64,000 nt of DNA from NCBI RefSeq assembly GCF_000006565.2, contig NC_031476.1, positions 3,000,458-3,064,457 on the forward strand. Direction: 5' to 3'. Under the pieces are notes generated by a model. It made no database searches and had not been told where the DNA came from. It was given only the letters and a program-made list of their open reading frames with translations. Below, piece after piece: positions 47,176 to 59,120 of the stretch. A program made the position numbers and the translations under genes. The DNA comes from Toxoplasma gondii ME49. Taxonomy: Eukaryota; Apicomplexa; Conoidasida; Eucoccidiorida; Sarcocystidae. Position 1 is the stretch's first letter; each line of letters opens with the position of its first letter.

Positions 47176-49790
47176 ATGGCGGCCTCCTCAAGCGCTGTTT
47201 CAGGGGCCTCTTCCTCTCCAGGTTCGGTCAAGAAGGCTGACACGTTTATAAAGCGCGTGCAGCCATTTGCTGTCGGAGGTCTCTCAGGGTGCGTTGCGAC
47301 GACCTGCGTCCAACCAATAGATATGATCAAAGTGCGCATTCAGCTGGCGGGAGAAGCTGGCGGTTCAACGAATCCCTTTACTGTCTGCCGTAACATCGCC
47401 AAAAACGAAGGAATCTCAGGCCTCTACAAAGGTCTCGATGCTGGACTGATCCGCCAGGTTCGCCGCCCCCCCCCCCGCAGATTTAGCGTTCAAGTCTGCT
47501 CGAACTTTTTGCTATCAGCTGGACTGTGAAGGTGGCTGCAGTGACAGGACAGCTCACTAAGCTGCAGTGCCTCTCCTTCAAGCTTCTTGTCGCCTCAGAC
47601 CCACTAGACTCGCACAAAAAATCATGCAGACTGTGGAAACGTGGTCAATTTAGAAGTACCGCGATGTCTCTTGAGTACCAGGTGCAGAACAGGCGTGGAT
47701 AGTCACGCTGCAGGCGGAAACGTGCAGGGTTGAGTCTCAGGTTACCTGGGGACAAAAGTGGATTGAGTGTAACCTGTAGGAAAAAAACACGCAGACTGCT
47801 GTTTCTTGGGGTCGCTCCTCACACCAGTCAAGTGGATGGCACTACAAATTTCTCTCCCCGAGCGAGTTCCTCTATGTTTCGGCTTTCTTTCGGACAGGGT
47901 GTCAGGGCCTTTGCCCGGATGAGCATTCGCCGTTCTGTACGTGTGTGCGTTTTTCAGCTCACATACAGTACAGCCCGCCTGGGTCTCTTCCGCATCATCA
48001 GCGACGAGATGCGCCAAATGGAACCGAAAGACGAGAATGGCGTCGCGCGACCTCTGCCGTTGTGGAAGAAAGCCGTGGCAGGGCTTGCCGCTGGTGGCCT
48101 CGGGAGCTTTTTCGGCAATCCAGCTGACCTTGCCCTGATCCGTCTCCAGGTGTGTACCTCTTGTTGACGAATACGACAAACTGGACACAAATTCTCGGCG
48201 AAGAGGTGCATCACATGCGCGGAAACGAGCGCCTACAGAAAAGGCAAATAGTTCCCTTAGGGTACAGCAGACTGCACGGGAGAGCGACAGGTGTGACCGT
48301 ATCAAGAGATGATTAGGCGTTTTCACCGTGAAACAGCTTCTCTTGTCCCAGTAGCAGCGGAACGACGAATGCTTCCATGACTGCCAGAGAGTTTGTAGGC
48401 GTCACATGTCAATGCAGATCGTGTGAGGATGTGCACCCAATTCGTAGCCGAAAGAAATCGCTTTTGGTTGCTTTTTCTCCTCGATCGCACCAACAGGCGG
48501 ATGCAACACTTCCTCCCGACCAGCGTCGAAACTACACCGGTGTCTTGAATGCCATCAGCCGCATTGTGAAAGAAGAAGGTCTTTTTGGTCTCTGGCGAGG
48601 TAGCACGCCAACAGTGCTCAGAGCCATGGCTCTAAATATGGGTAAGCGACAAGTGAGAAGCGATTTCGGTAATGCAGTGCATCCCATACTCCGGGTACAC
48701 TGAGAGGCAGTCTTGTTGCCTTGAGCGATCTCATCGGTAGATCTGTTCGGCTAACTCATGTGCGAAGCAGTGGCATTCATCGGGAAACTCGCGTCCGGCC
48801 ACGGTGTTCCGAGCCAAGAAGAGCAGATCTTTTTTTTTCAAGTTGCTCTTTGAATTCGCGTCGAAGGATTCTAACGGGGGAGGCGTTAGTTACATGGGTG
48901 GATGGCTGAGTTGAACCAGAACGAATTTGTTCGGGTATCTGCTGCGACTGTCTCAGGCATGCTCGCCTCGAACGATCAAGCGAAGGAGCTTTTGGAACCC
49001 GCTTTCGGAAAAGGATGGACGACAACTTTGGGGGCGAGTGCCATATCAGGTTTCTTCGCTGTAACATTTTCTTTACCGTTCGACTTCATAAAGACAAGGT
49101 ACGCGTCATTTCATCTGGAACTGGTGAGCAGGGGCTCATGGATGCTCCGCGTGTCACATGGTGATACGCCTGTTAATTTGGCAACCGAAACGAGGCGTTC
49201 GCTAGAACAGCCACGGTGACATTCTCTGACCATAACTGTACATCAATACATCCAATTCCGGTTTGATTCCCAGTAGTAGCCTTAACGACGAGCATTCCAG
49301 CCCGTACATTTATGTATTCATATTTGTTCGAGTATGAAATTTGAAAGGGGACTGGCCAGGATAACACGCCAGACTGAGCAAATTCTTTCCCTCAACTCTA
49401 AGCAGGCAAGCATACGTAGCACTTCTGGTTTTGAGTGGGGCCGTCTGCAACGAACTGGTTGCGTGCCGTCTGGAAACGGTGCGCTGGCGTACGGGGGTTC
49501 TTGAACTCAGAAAGGAGAGCACTAACTGATTATCAGCCACGCATGTAAAGTGCTTCTTTTCATTTCTGTCGTTGTACAGGATGCAGAAGATGCGTCGCGA
49601 CCCGGTGACCGGCCAATTGCCCTACAAGAATTTCTGCGATGCCGTGGTCAAAATCACCCGACGTGAAGGCATCATGTCACTCTACACTGGCTACCCCACC
49701 TATTACGTACGTATAGCTCCGCATGCAATGATCACGTTGATTTCGATGGAGTACCTGAACAAGATGTGGAACAGGTACACGAGTGTGTAG
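47176..49790 (+). CDS. Mitochondrial dicarboxylate/tricarboxylate (oxoglutarate/malate) carrier
   Basis: Five exons: 47176-47457, 47958-48149, 48497-48641, 48957-49098 and 49580-49790, phases consistent, 323 residues, the usual size for an SLC25 carrier. It exchanges 2-oxoglutarate, malate and related acids across the mitochondrial inner membrane. All three repeats carry the PxDxx(K/R) signature: QPIDMIKVRIQ (about residues 46-56), NPADLALIRLQ (about 148-158) and LPFDFIKTRMQ (about 246-256). The stretch NPADLALIRLQADATLPPDQ followed by RRNYTGV, and YPTYYVRIAPHAMIT near the end, are typical of the plant DTC / animal OGC subfamily; Plasmodium has an orthologue. The start ATG is in good context (aaacATGG) and is preceded by a short Ser/Ala-rich leader with no cleavable presequence. 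Substrate range beyond the subfamily cannot be read from sequence. Confidence 0.95.
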
Positions 49791-52700
49791 CCGTCGGATG
49801 CATGTTGGTTTTCGGTAGCTTTCTTGAGTGTCGGGTTTTTGTGCCGACTGTTGTAAATCGCAAGTAAGCGCCTCCAGTTTTTCCATTCGAACCCACAATG
49901 ACGTGTACCTTTTCTGCAAGGACCAGGTGTTTCGAAAGTATTTTTATGCTGGGGACCTCCCAGTTGTGTAGCGATTAGTGGAAGCTTGGTTAATGCCACA
50001 TAAGCTAGTGTGTTGCCGTGTTTGCCACGGAAATGGGGCGTTTTCAAGAGCTGCTGGAGCGCTGAACCGATTGTCGTCGAATGCCACGCATGCTTCACTG
50101 CTACTCAACGCCAACTTGAACGACCAGTCTAACCACCTGTAGAGGCTTGAAGCTGATGGATGGAACAGACACGTGGGATGCAGTGCGTGCTGGAATCCCT
50201 GCGTGTATTAGAAATGGTGAGCGGACAACAGTTCCGACAATCTTTCTCAGGATGGTAGCGCAGGCGCCTATACGCCACGTAACGATATATACGTGCCAGA
50301 AGGTATTATGAATGTCACATTCATACCTGCAGTTTTTGCAGGCCGCCACTACATGGTGGCCTATACTGAATCGCACAGCTGCTCGTCACTGTTATGTGGA
50401 AATGCGCTACATCGTTGACAATGCTGCCCGGTACATCCAGATGCGCGAGTCGTACTACAAGCACGCAGGAGACCGCTGCCCGTGACCACTTACACAAAAC
50501 GTTCCAGCCAGCGACAAACAATTCCCTGTGCAAGCAGCATCAAATAGCCACGCATGGCCTTCTGCGCCAGCGGGACGACCAGTTTTTGCTGAGTAGCCAC
50601 ACCAGGTGGAAGAGACGAACACTGTTCCAGTGCCGAAAATTCAACAGGTTGCAACGCAGCTACGTGCATGCTGAGATGTGGGTTATACGTTTAACTTACC
50701 AACGATGTCTGGACATCTGTACTTGCCCACTGCTTCTCTGAGTGGCACCTGCCCGCCCGATGCATGGTACTGGATCGACGACGGGACCAAGCATTGGATC
50801 GATAAACAGCCACTTGTCACAACTGAGGAACGCTCCCATCATGCATTCGAGGGCAGTCGGTGCTGTCGACGCGTTGCGCGTTGAAGTCACAGATTGCATT
50901 GACATTCTCGCAAAAGCACTGTGCCTGATTGTAAACCCTATTTCTCGCCAGATGAAAACTTCATTTCCGGCAACTCATTACAGTAACCTGACAGTCAAAG
51001 GTCGCAATGTACACCTGTCCCCCATAAACCAGATCACGAGTAGCCCCCCATGCACTTCATCGGGGATTTGCTCAGGACACTTTAGACACAGAAGACATCT
51101 GCACAATTTGCAGATCGCCACAGATACGCCAGGGAAGAATGCCTACGCGACTTTGGGATATTGTTTTCCGCATCACGCTCCATCCGCACTGGAACTTCAG
51201 TGTAGCAGTATCACGAAGATACATGGCTTTTCTTGCGAGAGCCAAGGCCCAAACTATGCCGGCCCACATCCCACGCCGTGAAATTGGCATTTGGAGCTTT
51301 TCAAAGTGTGGTTCAATGACTGAGTACCTTGGTTTCGTATTGACAGCAGCTCAGAAAGAAAGGGATACTTTCTTTGTATCCTGGCCCTCCACACCTCCGA
51401 CCCGCCACAGGTCTCGATTCACGGCAAGCCATCGGCGACGCCTCATGGAAATCTAGTAAAGCACGGTGAGCTATTCACCTGGGTACAGTCCTAGATGGCT
51501 GAAAACACTTGGCTTAACAGACATCGTGAAATTTTGAGGCGAATACGCGAGGAAACAGGGTCGTCAACACCAGGACTGTAAGGCACTCTTTCACCCGAAG
51601 GCTCCGGAGGTACCCCTGGGACACAAAGCCATAGGGTCGAAAAGACGGGGGTCGAAGTCCTTACGTTTCCCTTACTTCACTGCCTTAGCAGCCGAGTTGC
51701 TATCTCTCTCAAGCCTAAGAAAACTAGAGGCAGTCAAGCTTTCCGCGGCTCACAGACACTCTTGCAAACCAAAACGCACACAAGCATCTGCTACCACTCT
51801 CATTCCGCTGGTGGCTGGTCGCCACGCCGGTCCACCGAGACTCGAGAAACTCTAGTTTGAACAACGACTATTTTGTTTCGCCGATGACCATGCGTCATCA
51901 TTCCACGTTCACAGATGATGTTAAAGTATCGCCATAGTTTTCTTGCCTCGAAATCATCTTCGCCAATTCGCTGGATTTCCATTACCTAAGTATACCAGCG
52001 CAGAATTGTGGCTGCATGCCTCGAAGCTTTTCACAAACAAAGCGCTGGGTGTGACTTCTTTTTTTTTCACCGTCGTGTCTCTAATACTCAGCACTTCACG
52101 GTGAGAGTGGCTTCATTGGCGCAAGAAATTCTATCATAGTGTTACTTCAGATCGGTCGCTTTGAACATCTGCACTGAGTAATGCCACCTTGTTGCTACGG
52201 TACACATGACCTTGACTTCTTTTAAGTAGCCCGCCGATTCAGGCTCCGCTCCCGTGGCGCATGCGTGTCCATTGCGGTGCTTGTGTGAAGACAATGAGTT
52301 CCTCTTATTCTCTGTTGAAAGAGCGCAGACTTCGTATGAACGCTTCTACGCCGATACTAGCATGAGACAATGTTTTCTTTGTGTCCGCGTTTGTGACTCA
52401 GGTAGCGGTATGGCCTGCCTTGCCAGTAGATGGCTGGCTCCTCTGTTAACATCTCTCGTTTTTGTACTGCTTTATTCTTCTTAACCTGCGCTTTCCCATT
52501 CGGCTTTTCTGTGGATACGCAGACGCCTCTGTATGTGTTCTCGCCCTGCCGTTGTCCCCCTACAGCGTTGAAACCTGTGTGGGTCAGCGACTTTCCAGCC
52601 CGGATGCTCGACACCCTCCCGGGAACAGGGCACCCACGTCGTCCATTGTTGTCGATTGTTGGCGGCTTGTGTCTTCTGTTGGTGCGATAGTTTCAATCAG

Positions 52701-53003
52701 ATAGCCGAGAGACTTCTTGCACGACGCGGGTGTTTGTAGGTTGGGGATCCGACCGCCCAGGGCATATCTTTGCCCGATTGACTGCTGTTTCTGAGTTTCA
52801 CCTTAATAAAGTACCATTATGCAGTCTCGTGTATCGCGTGCACGCTCCGCTGTATTTTGATGCTTTTTAAGCGCACTAAGCGACGTGCCATCTCAGGTGA
52901 CAGTTTAGTCGAGGCCAAACAATACCTTACGTAGACCCACACTTGCTTTGAGCAAACACGTGACGCCACACGACGAACTGATTGTTTTCCGATCTGCGTA
53001 ACC
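49791..53003. other. Intergenic region between two plus-strand genes
   Basis: This is the 3' flank of the carrier and the upstream region of the next gene. It contains TGCATGC at 52013-52019 and GCATGC at 52259-52264, the Toxoplasma AP2-type promoter core, 0.7-1 kb before the next ATG. A 179-codon open frame (50742-51281, +) is the longest here; its sequence resembles no family I know, and the opposite strand is also open for part of it. Confidence 0.45.
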
Positions 53004-56000
53004 ATGTCTTTCACGGAGAAGCTTCAGCAGAGGCGGAAGATACAGGAGGACACAGCTAAAGTTTTTGAGTAAGCGTCTAGGGAATATATGCTTCGTTAGG
53101 ATATGCAGTATTGCTTCATGGTAACGTGCAGTTCTTTTGGTTTGTCCATATGATAGCAGACGGTGCTTGACCAGTCTTCAATGTCGTCTGCCACATGCGA
53201 AGAGGCGTGGTTAAGCGTATGCATGACACGTAACTCCCTTTCGCATTGTATTGCACCCTTTGCCTTGTTTTGGGGGGGTGTAGGGAAGGTGGAATTTGCC
53301 CAAGGAGTACGTATTATTGTCGCCATAACAATCCTGGCGCTGGAGGCGGCTGGTGATACGTAACACTTTGTCACCAGGCACATCGTAGTGTAGCACTGTC
53401 GTCATCACGTAGTGTTGGTGTATCGGGATGATCTGCGTGTGACGTATGACGCGCACAGACAGGAAATTATTGAAATTGGCATTCGTTCTGTTCACTTGCC
53501 ATTGCGGGAATTCGGTCACAATCAATGTTCTTACATTCGAGATGGAATATTGCACCCTGTTGAGCCCTCAGTTAATGTGAAAAGAGTGTTCCTGTCCGCT
53601 GGCTAACTCGGTAGCGGGTGTTTCCGTCAGTGACAGTGAGCACGAGCCACACCGCTTTGTTCTCTCCAGATGTGAAAGCGATCATATGTAGCGTCACGCG
53701 CACAAGGAGCGACCGTTCGTCTCTCTCACTGAGAAGGTGTCTCTCCGCTCCGTATGCTGCAGGGACTACGGCAAGAAGAAGCAAATATTCAAGACAGGGA
53801 AGTCGCGTTTATTGAGAGAGGACTGCGAGAAACAACTGCGGGAACTCAATAATGTTGGCAGTGAGCCTCCAACAGAAGGTGAGGGTTTCCGATGCGCCTG
53901 CGCAAGATGCATTCACCGACTCTTGACTGAGCAAAAAGTTCCTAGCGGCTTCCCACAGAGTCTCCCTGGGTGATGGAGACGGCTGGTGAATATTATGTTT
54001 GCTCACATGCAGGAATCGATGATAGAAAAGACAACCGTTTGGAGGAGATTCAGCTCGGTTCGTTCTTACACCAAAAATGCTTCAGTATCAACACCGCGTG
54101 GTGATCCCATCGTTTGCCACTCGAGGCGGTTGTAGGGTGTCCGCTGAATATTTTGCTTAACATACACACGAATGCAAGCACAGCTACGGGTGTGCGTCGA
54201 GGCCGTCATCTATCGGCTGTGGGGGCGCGTAACGCAAGGCTGAGGCACACAGTGTACACAGCTGTGCGCAGGCATGCTGTGACGTGCAGAAACAAAGGCT
54301 AAAGAGCTCTGATCACTTTGCGCAAACGTGTTTGCAGTATGTGAAGTGGAGCTTCCCGCGGAGGAGCACACAACGCCAACACGCGACCTAGCGGCTGCGC
54401 ATCCGGCGCCGTCCCCTCCTGGCCCTGAGTTGAGGGTGCGGAAACAGTGGGTGAGTTAACTTTGCGAGGTCGTTTTTTTCTGGAAGAATGAGATCTTGAT
54501 TCGGTTGTCATCCCGGAATCGAGCGACGCATATGCGCTCGACAAAGTGATGCGGCCGACAGTGTATCCTTCCATCCACAGAAGTAGCGTGCCATGTGCCC
54601 GCCACCTTGAGCTGAGCAGTCAAGAGAATTGATGACCCAGTCGAGCTCGTAGAAGTTCGGATCGTTGGACATCTAAGATTTCTTCAGGGAGTTCTACGCG
54701 TGTGCTTGTCCCAAGTACTTAACCAGGTATTTTTCTGAGTCGTTCAGGGCAGTAATAGTATCTCCTTTGTGTTTCCAGCGTTGGACAGACCATCGTTGCG
54801 CGGGTACGTATTTTTCCTAATCCATGAAAGTTTTTCGTGCCACGTCGTGGCTGGCCCTCCTCGGTAACGTATCCGGGACCATACAGTAAGGGACGATTCG
54901 TTTTTGAAAAGTGCTACGAGCAGCGTGGGGCCAGCTTCGATGTTGAGCATCAGCGACAAAAGCCAGTCTTAATTCCGGTACAGAACACGTGTGCGCGAAA
55001 ACTGACGTAGGTGCTGTCGGAGAACGTCAAGTTCCGTCAAGATCGCAAGAGTCCAGAAGTACTCAACAAGGCCAAAGAAATTTCGGTTCGGTTTGGATTG
55101 CCGAAGGACGTTTGCTTGCGACTGGGTCTGCTTTTTCAGTTTCGCGACACGAAGCGTGGTACGCTGTAGACCTATTTTCATCAGAACGTCTCTTTTCGAC
55201 ACTCGAACGATGGCTGACTTCCTCTTGAACAATTTGAGGGAATGCTGGTAGAGTTCGCGTTCTCTGTCTTTGTTTGCGTGTGTCACTGCAGTGAAATAAT
55301 GATCGATATCATACGTTGGTTGCTTGTGTATTGTGTGATGTATGGCAGGGGAGGATATGCTCACCGTTTATCTGACAGCGCTACAACGACTGAAGCAGTA
55401 GGGAGGCGGGATAAAGACATCGATATCGCTGAGAGTTCGCTTCCGTGTCAAACCTGAAGTGAATTAAGGATTTATTATTAGTTGACTGACGCATGTGACC
55501 AAACCACTCCAAGAACACCAACGTTAGTATTCCTGTGATGCTCGCTGTATATTCGTAGGTGTGATCTCCCGATTGAGCAGCTGATGTCAAGGATGTACTG
55601 CCTGTGTCTCCTTTTGGCCGAAGATATCCAGAAGAGGCTGCATAGTGTTGTGCGCACCACTTTACGCTGCCTGTGTCCTGATGCTCTGTAGGGGATTCGA
55701 CTGCGCTAAATTGGCGAAGCGCTCTCTCAAAGTGAAAAAGAAGTTTCTGAAAATTGACCCAAAGACTCGGACACTGTACATTAAAGGCCTTGGTCCTAGT
55801 AAGGAGCAAGAGACAGTTTAACCGCTCTCGGATGAGTGTGCAGAAACTCAAAGGCAGAACGTGGTTCGATGTGTGTTGTTTATTGCGTGGACAACGGTGC
55901 GTGTTGCTTTGGCAATCAAAAGGGTACACGGGACGAATCAGCCAAGAAATGGTGGAAAATCAAAGATTTTTGCAAACTGTCTTCCTTCAGTACACACCGA

Positions 56001-56245
56001 AAGAATGAATGCGCTTAACATAATGACTTTTACAATGTTGTGTATGCGATCCTTCAGACGTTTGGTTGTGCCATTTAGTAAGTCTCCTATGTAGCATGGT
56101 TCGCAAAAGAAGATGTGTGTGCGTGCTTGCAGTATTCAGGAAAACGACTGCTCTGGATCTGCGCGCAGTCCAGGACGTATATGCGGGCACGTCGGAGTCA
56201 CCCGAGTTTCAGGAGGTTAACCGGAGAATCAAAACATGTAGGGAG
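53004..56245 (+). CDS. Unidentified multi-exon gene for a charged, helical protein; 3' end unresolved
   Basis: Exons that keep one frame: 53004-53068, 53763-53878, 54013-54057, 54338-54446, 54779-54803, 55011-55158 and 56133-56245, 207 codons so far. The start is ATG in accATGT, beginning MSFTEKLQQRRKIQEDTAKV, then DYGKKKQIFKTGKSR. Exon 4 is a Pro/Glu/Ala linker. Exon 6 (LSENVKFRQDRKS, then FGLPKDVCLRLGLLFQFRD) and exon 7 (TTALDLRAVQDVYAG, then FQEVNRRIKTCRE) look like folded helical sequence. I do not recognise the family. Exon 5 is only 25 bases and requires the exon-4 donor CA|gtgggt instead of the stronger-looking tgg|gtgagt five bases later; this part of the model is weak. Further candidate exons are 57457-57496 (RLLVRYEIAQQIK, phase-compatible) and about 58678-58764 (GTFRYVQFCFDVQEKIQ), but I could not link them. 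There is no signal peptide or membrane span in the part seen. Confidence 0.55.
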
Positions 56246-57456
56246 GTTTGAGCATGCATGCGTTTTTTGAGGCGCAGCTTCAGAAAGACCTACTACAATG
56301 GATGCTGCTCAGCGCCACCAAATGAGATTTAGTGGTGTGCTTTCTGGATAAAGGATGCTGCAGTCATATCATTGTATGATGTGCACTGTTGATCTGTTTG
56401 CTGTTTCGCAGTGGGCCATCGCCTAGAAGAAAACCGGTGCTGCGTCGTCAAGACGGAAGTGCGCACGTACAGCTTGATTTTGAACTCCGCCTGTGACACG
56501 GATGACTTGTTCGCGACCGTCGATCTGCTGAAGGGGAACCATGGACCAGCAGTTTGGCGAGAAGACAATAGAGCAGCTGAAAATGTTTTTCGAGTAGAAG
56601 GGGCTATGGATATGAGTTTGTAACTGCGAAGCAGATTCCAGAATGATTGTGTATGCAGTTTCTTTCTAAGGCCTGTGTCCCACGTGCTGTCGTACAAGCG
56701 TTTCGTGTTCCGAGAAAACTCCACCCACTTTACATGCCCGCAGGTATCATAAGAAGTTCTGCGGAACGGTCTGTTTCACGTTGGTTAGACAGTACCGCGG
56801 CAACAATTTTGCAATCAATTGGTCTTCTTCACGCTGTAGGAAACTGGACCGTTGGCCACATTGTGCCCGGAAGAACTCCATAGGTAGAGCTGACGTACTA
56901 CTGTACAATATGTTTTGAACTGCCCGCCGTTGAAAATGAGGGGCATGACGTTTCTTGGTTTTTGTTGGTGTATTTCCTTATAATCACGATTGATGCAACT
57001 CAACGGCAGGGCAGCTGAGTGTGTTGGTTCACTTTGCGTACCGTCATGCCCAAGATCATTTTGGGGCTTCACGGTGATGTGTGCTTTAAATATGCCAAAC
57101 TTTGCGTTGTTCAGAGGAACGGCACAGATATTGCTTTCAATATCATTGTGCCGATTTGTTATGTGGTCATGAGAACCTGGACGTCGATGGCCGGGTACGA
57201 GGTCAGGCAGTGTTGAGAAGGCGGATTGTTCATTCCATCGGTGCCTGTGGATATTTCTGCACCTCTCTTGCCGTCACGCACGCGTTCATTTAAAAAAGAA
57301 GAAACGCTTTGATTTCGCAAGAAACTCACTGCCCGCGTATGCTAATGTTGGAGATAGTAGAGGGGCCAGAATTATTTGTGTGTTGATGCATTCTGCGGTT
57401 GTTTAATGGCAGATACCATAAGTGCCAGTGTCCGTGGGCCCTGGTGCTGTTCGCAG

Positions 57457-57496
57457 CGTCTCCTTGTTAGATACGAGATTGCTCAACAGATTAAAT
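57457..57496 (+). other. Candidate further exon of the unidentified plus-strand gene
   Basis: Flanked by ctgttcgcag and gtaagg, it encodes RLLVRYEIAQQIK and can follow the exon ending at 56245 in phase 0. It is short, so the support is a plausible acceptor and donor and a helical charged composition only. Confidence 0.35.
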
Positions 57497-59120
57497 GTAA
57501 GGTGTTCACGCAATGTGGGTGCACGTAAGACTCATGCTGAAAAGCAGTGGCTCCTGCGGTCGCGCCCACGCTTGTGTTGGCGTGTGCGTCCACTCTACTT
57601 CGAGCGTCGAAGTCTGCGACAAAGGTCGCAAGCGTTTGAAATGTGTCCTTTTTTAACCAGTGTACCTTAGGACTTTAGCAGACGACCCCTGTAATCGCGG
57701 CTGCGCAGAAGGCTATCAATTGAACGACCGTGGTCCGGTGCGGAAACGTGACGCGGAGACAGGTGCAGAAATGATCTGGATTTCCATTCGTCGGTTTGTG
57801 GTGCCCATATTACCCTACCGGTAGAGGTCGGAACTACACGTGTAACGCAGGTGCCGGGGCAGATGGTTGGTAGAAGCGTTGCCACTTCAGTCTCGTCGAC
57901 TGCTTCCGGGCACATGGCATATTTCGTTATGGCAATGGCCGCCGAGTGTGGTAACGGAGTATGCCACACTAGCCCTGTTTTGTCCTTCAGGGCTCGAGGT
58001 GGTGAAGACACTTTTCTAGCTATGGGTGCGAGAGCTTAGTGACTTTCCCACCCTCCGCCCGTTTGGCTATGGTAAGGTTGATTTGCGTTGCATTTCTCCT
58101 GAGCTCAAATGTCGACACACTCTTAGCACTGTTAACCTCCTAGTGATCTGACAGCTGTTCCGTATCGCAAGCAAAAGATGCCGAGTGAGCGTTGAACACT
58201 CGGCATTTGTTACCCCGTAGTTGTGGATATTCCGTCATACCCACGTTTGGGTTAAATATATTCATGGCTTCTGTTTCCCTTTTGTTGGAACTCCATTAGT
58301 TCCGTGGTCTCCTTTAGCTTGGCCTCTCCCCGGATGGCCTGCTGTGACCCACGGAATACCGTAGAGCACTGCAGTAGGGGGTGCCTGCAAGCCGGGGAGG
58401 TCCGTTGCGCGCTCTGCATGGTCATCCGTAGGTGTGTCACGAAGTGCGCTGCTCTGTCGTTTGTTTACTTCGAAATCAGTTGGGTTAGCGGCATTCCCTA
58501 CTGAAGGTTTTTTTCTTGAGTCCGCCCCTGAATGCATGGACGATGTGGCAGCAGGAGTGCCAGTGCGTTTCTTCTCCGGGCACCGCATTCTAGACTCGAG
58601 GGAGGTTCTGAGAATCAGAAACACGTGAAGAACGGAAACCAACATTAACACAGGGACGGCTGAAACCTGTGTAGGGCACCTTTCGCTACGTGCAATTCTG
58701 CTTTGACGTGCAAGAGAAGATTCAGATTACCATTCCATCGTACAACAGCTCTCAGGTTGCAAGCATAACAGGCCTTGCGAACCTTAGCTGTCTAAAGCGT
58801 AGTGAGAAGCAAATCTTGCGCTCCCGCTGTTGTTTTCCCGAGACGCTTACTCAGTGCTTGCCAGTGTTTGTTGAGTCCTGAGCAGTTCGTTAAGAGTTCT
58901 CGCGCCATGTCTGACAGTAGCCTCTGGCACGGTGTAGTCGTTCAAAACAATGGCACTGACCCCTGAGGAGTATCAAGATGACGACAGCAAGAACCACCGT
59001 TGTGCTTAGCCAGGGAAGAGCTCTTCAGGAGCGTGTGTTGCAGTGTTTCCAGGTAGACGGACATTCGTCACTTGTGCGACGACGCTACGACAGTTATGTC
59101 AGGTGGAACAAAGACTGACT
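57497..59120. other. Unresolved region between converging genes
   Basis: Contains a possible further exon of the plus-strand gene near 58678-58764, and otherwise small open frames on both strands, the longest being 57667-58011 on the minus strand (114 codons). The end of the plus-strand gene and the 3' UTR of the minus-strand gene should meet here. Confidence 0.35.
58678..58764 (+). other. Candidate exon, plus strand
   Basis: After an acceptor-like cctgtgtag the frame reads GTFRYVQFCFDVQEKIQ followed by ITIPSYNSSQ, up to a possible donor CAG|gttgca. The composition is protein-like, but the flanking exons that would fix its phase were not found. It may be a downstream exon of the gene starting at 53004. 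Confidence 0.3.

Noticed and set aside
49255..49275. B-box-like ggtttgattccc
   Set aside because: Lies within the carrier's last intron with no A box or cloverleaf upstream.
54969..55364. 131-codon minus-strand frame
   Set aside because: Antisense to the plus-strand exon 55011-55158, which has better splice sites and phase-compatible neighbours.
55381..55929. 182-codon minus-strand frame inside the plus-strand gene's intron
   Set aside because: Considered as a separate gene, but no family resemblance and no linked exons were found; left out for lack of support.
57667..58011. 114-codon minus-strand frame near converging gene ends
   Set aside because: Considered as an extra 3' exon of the helical protein, but that gene already has an in-phase stop at 59121.
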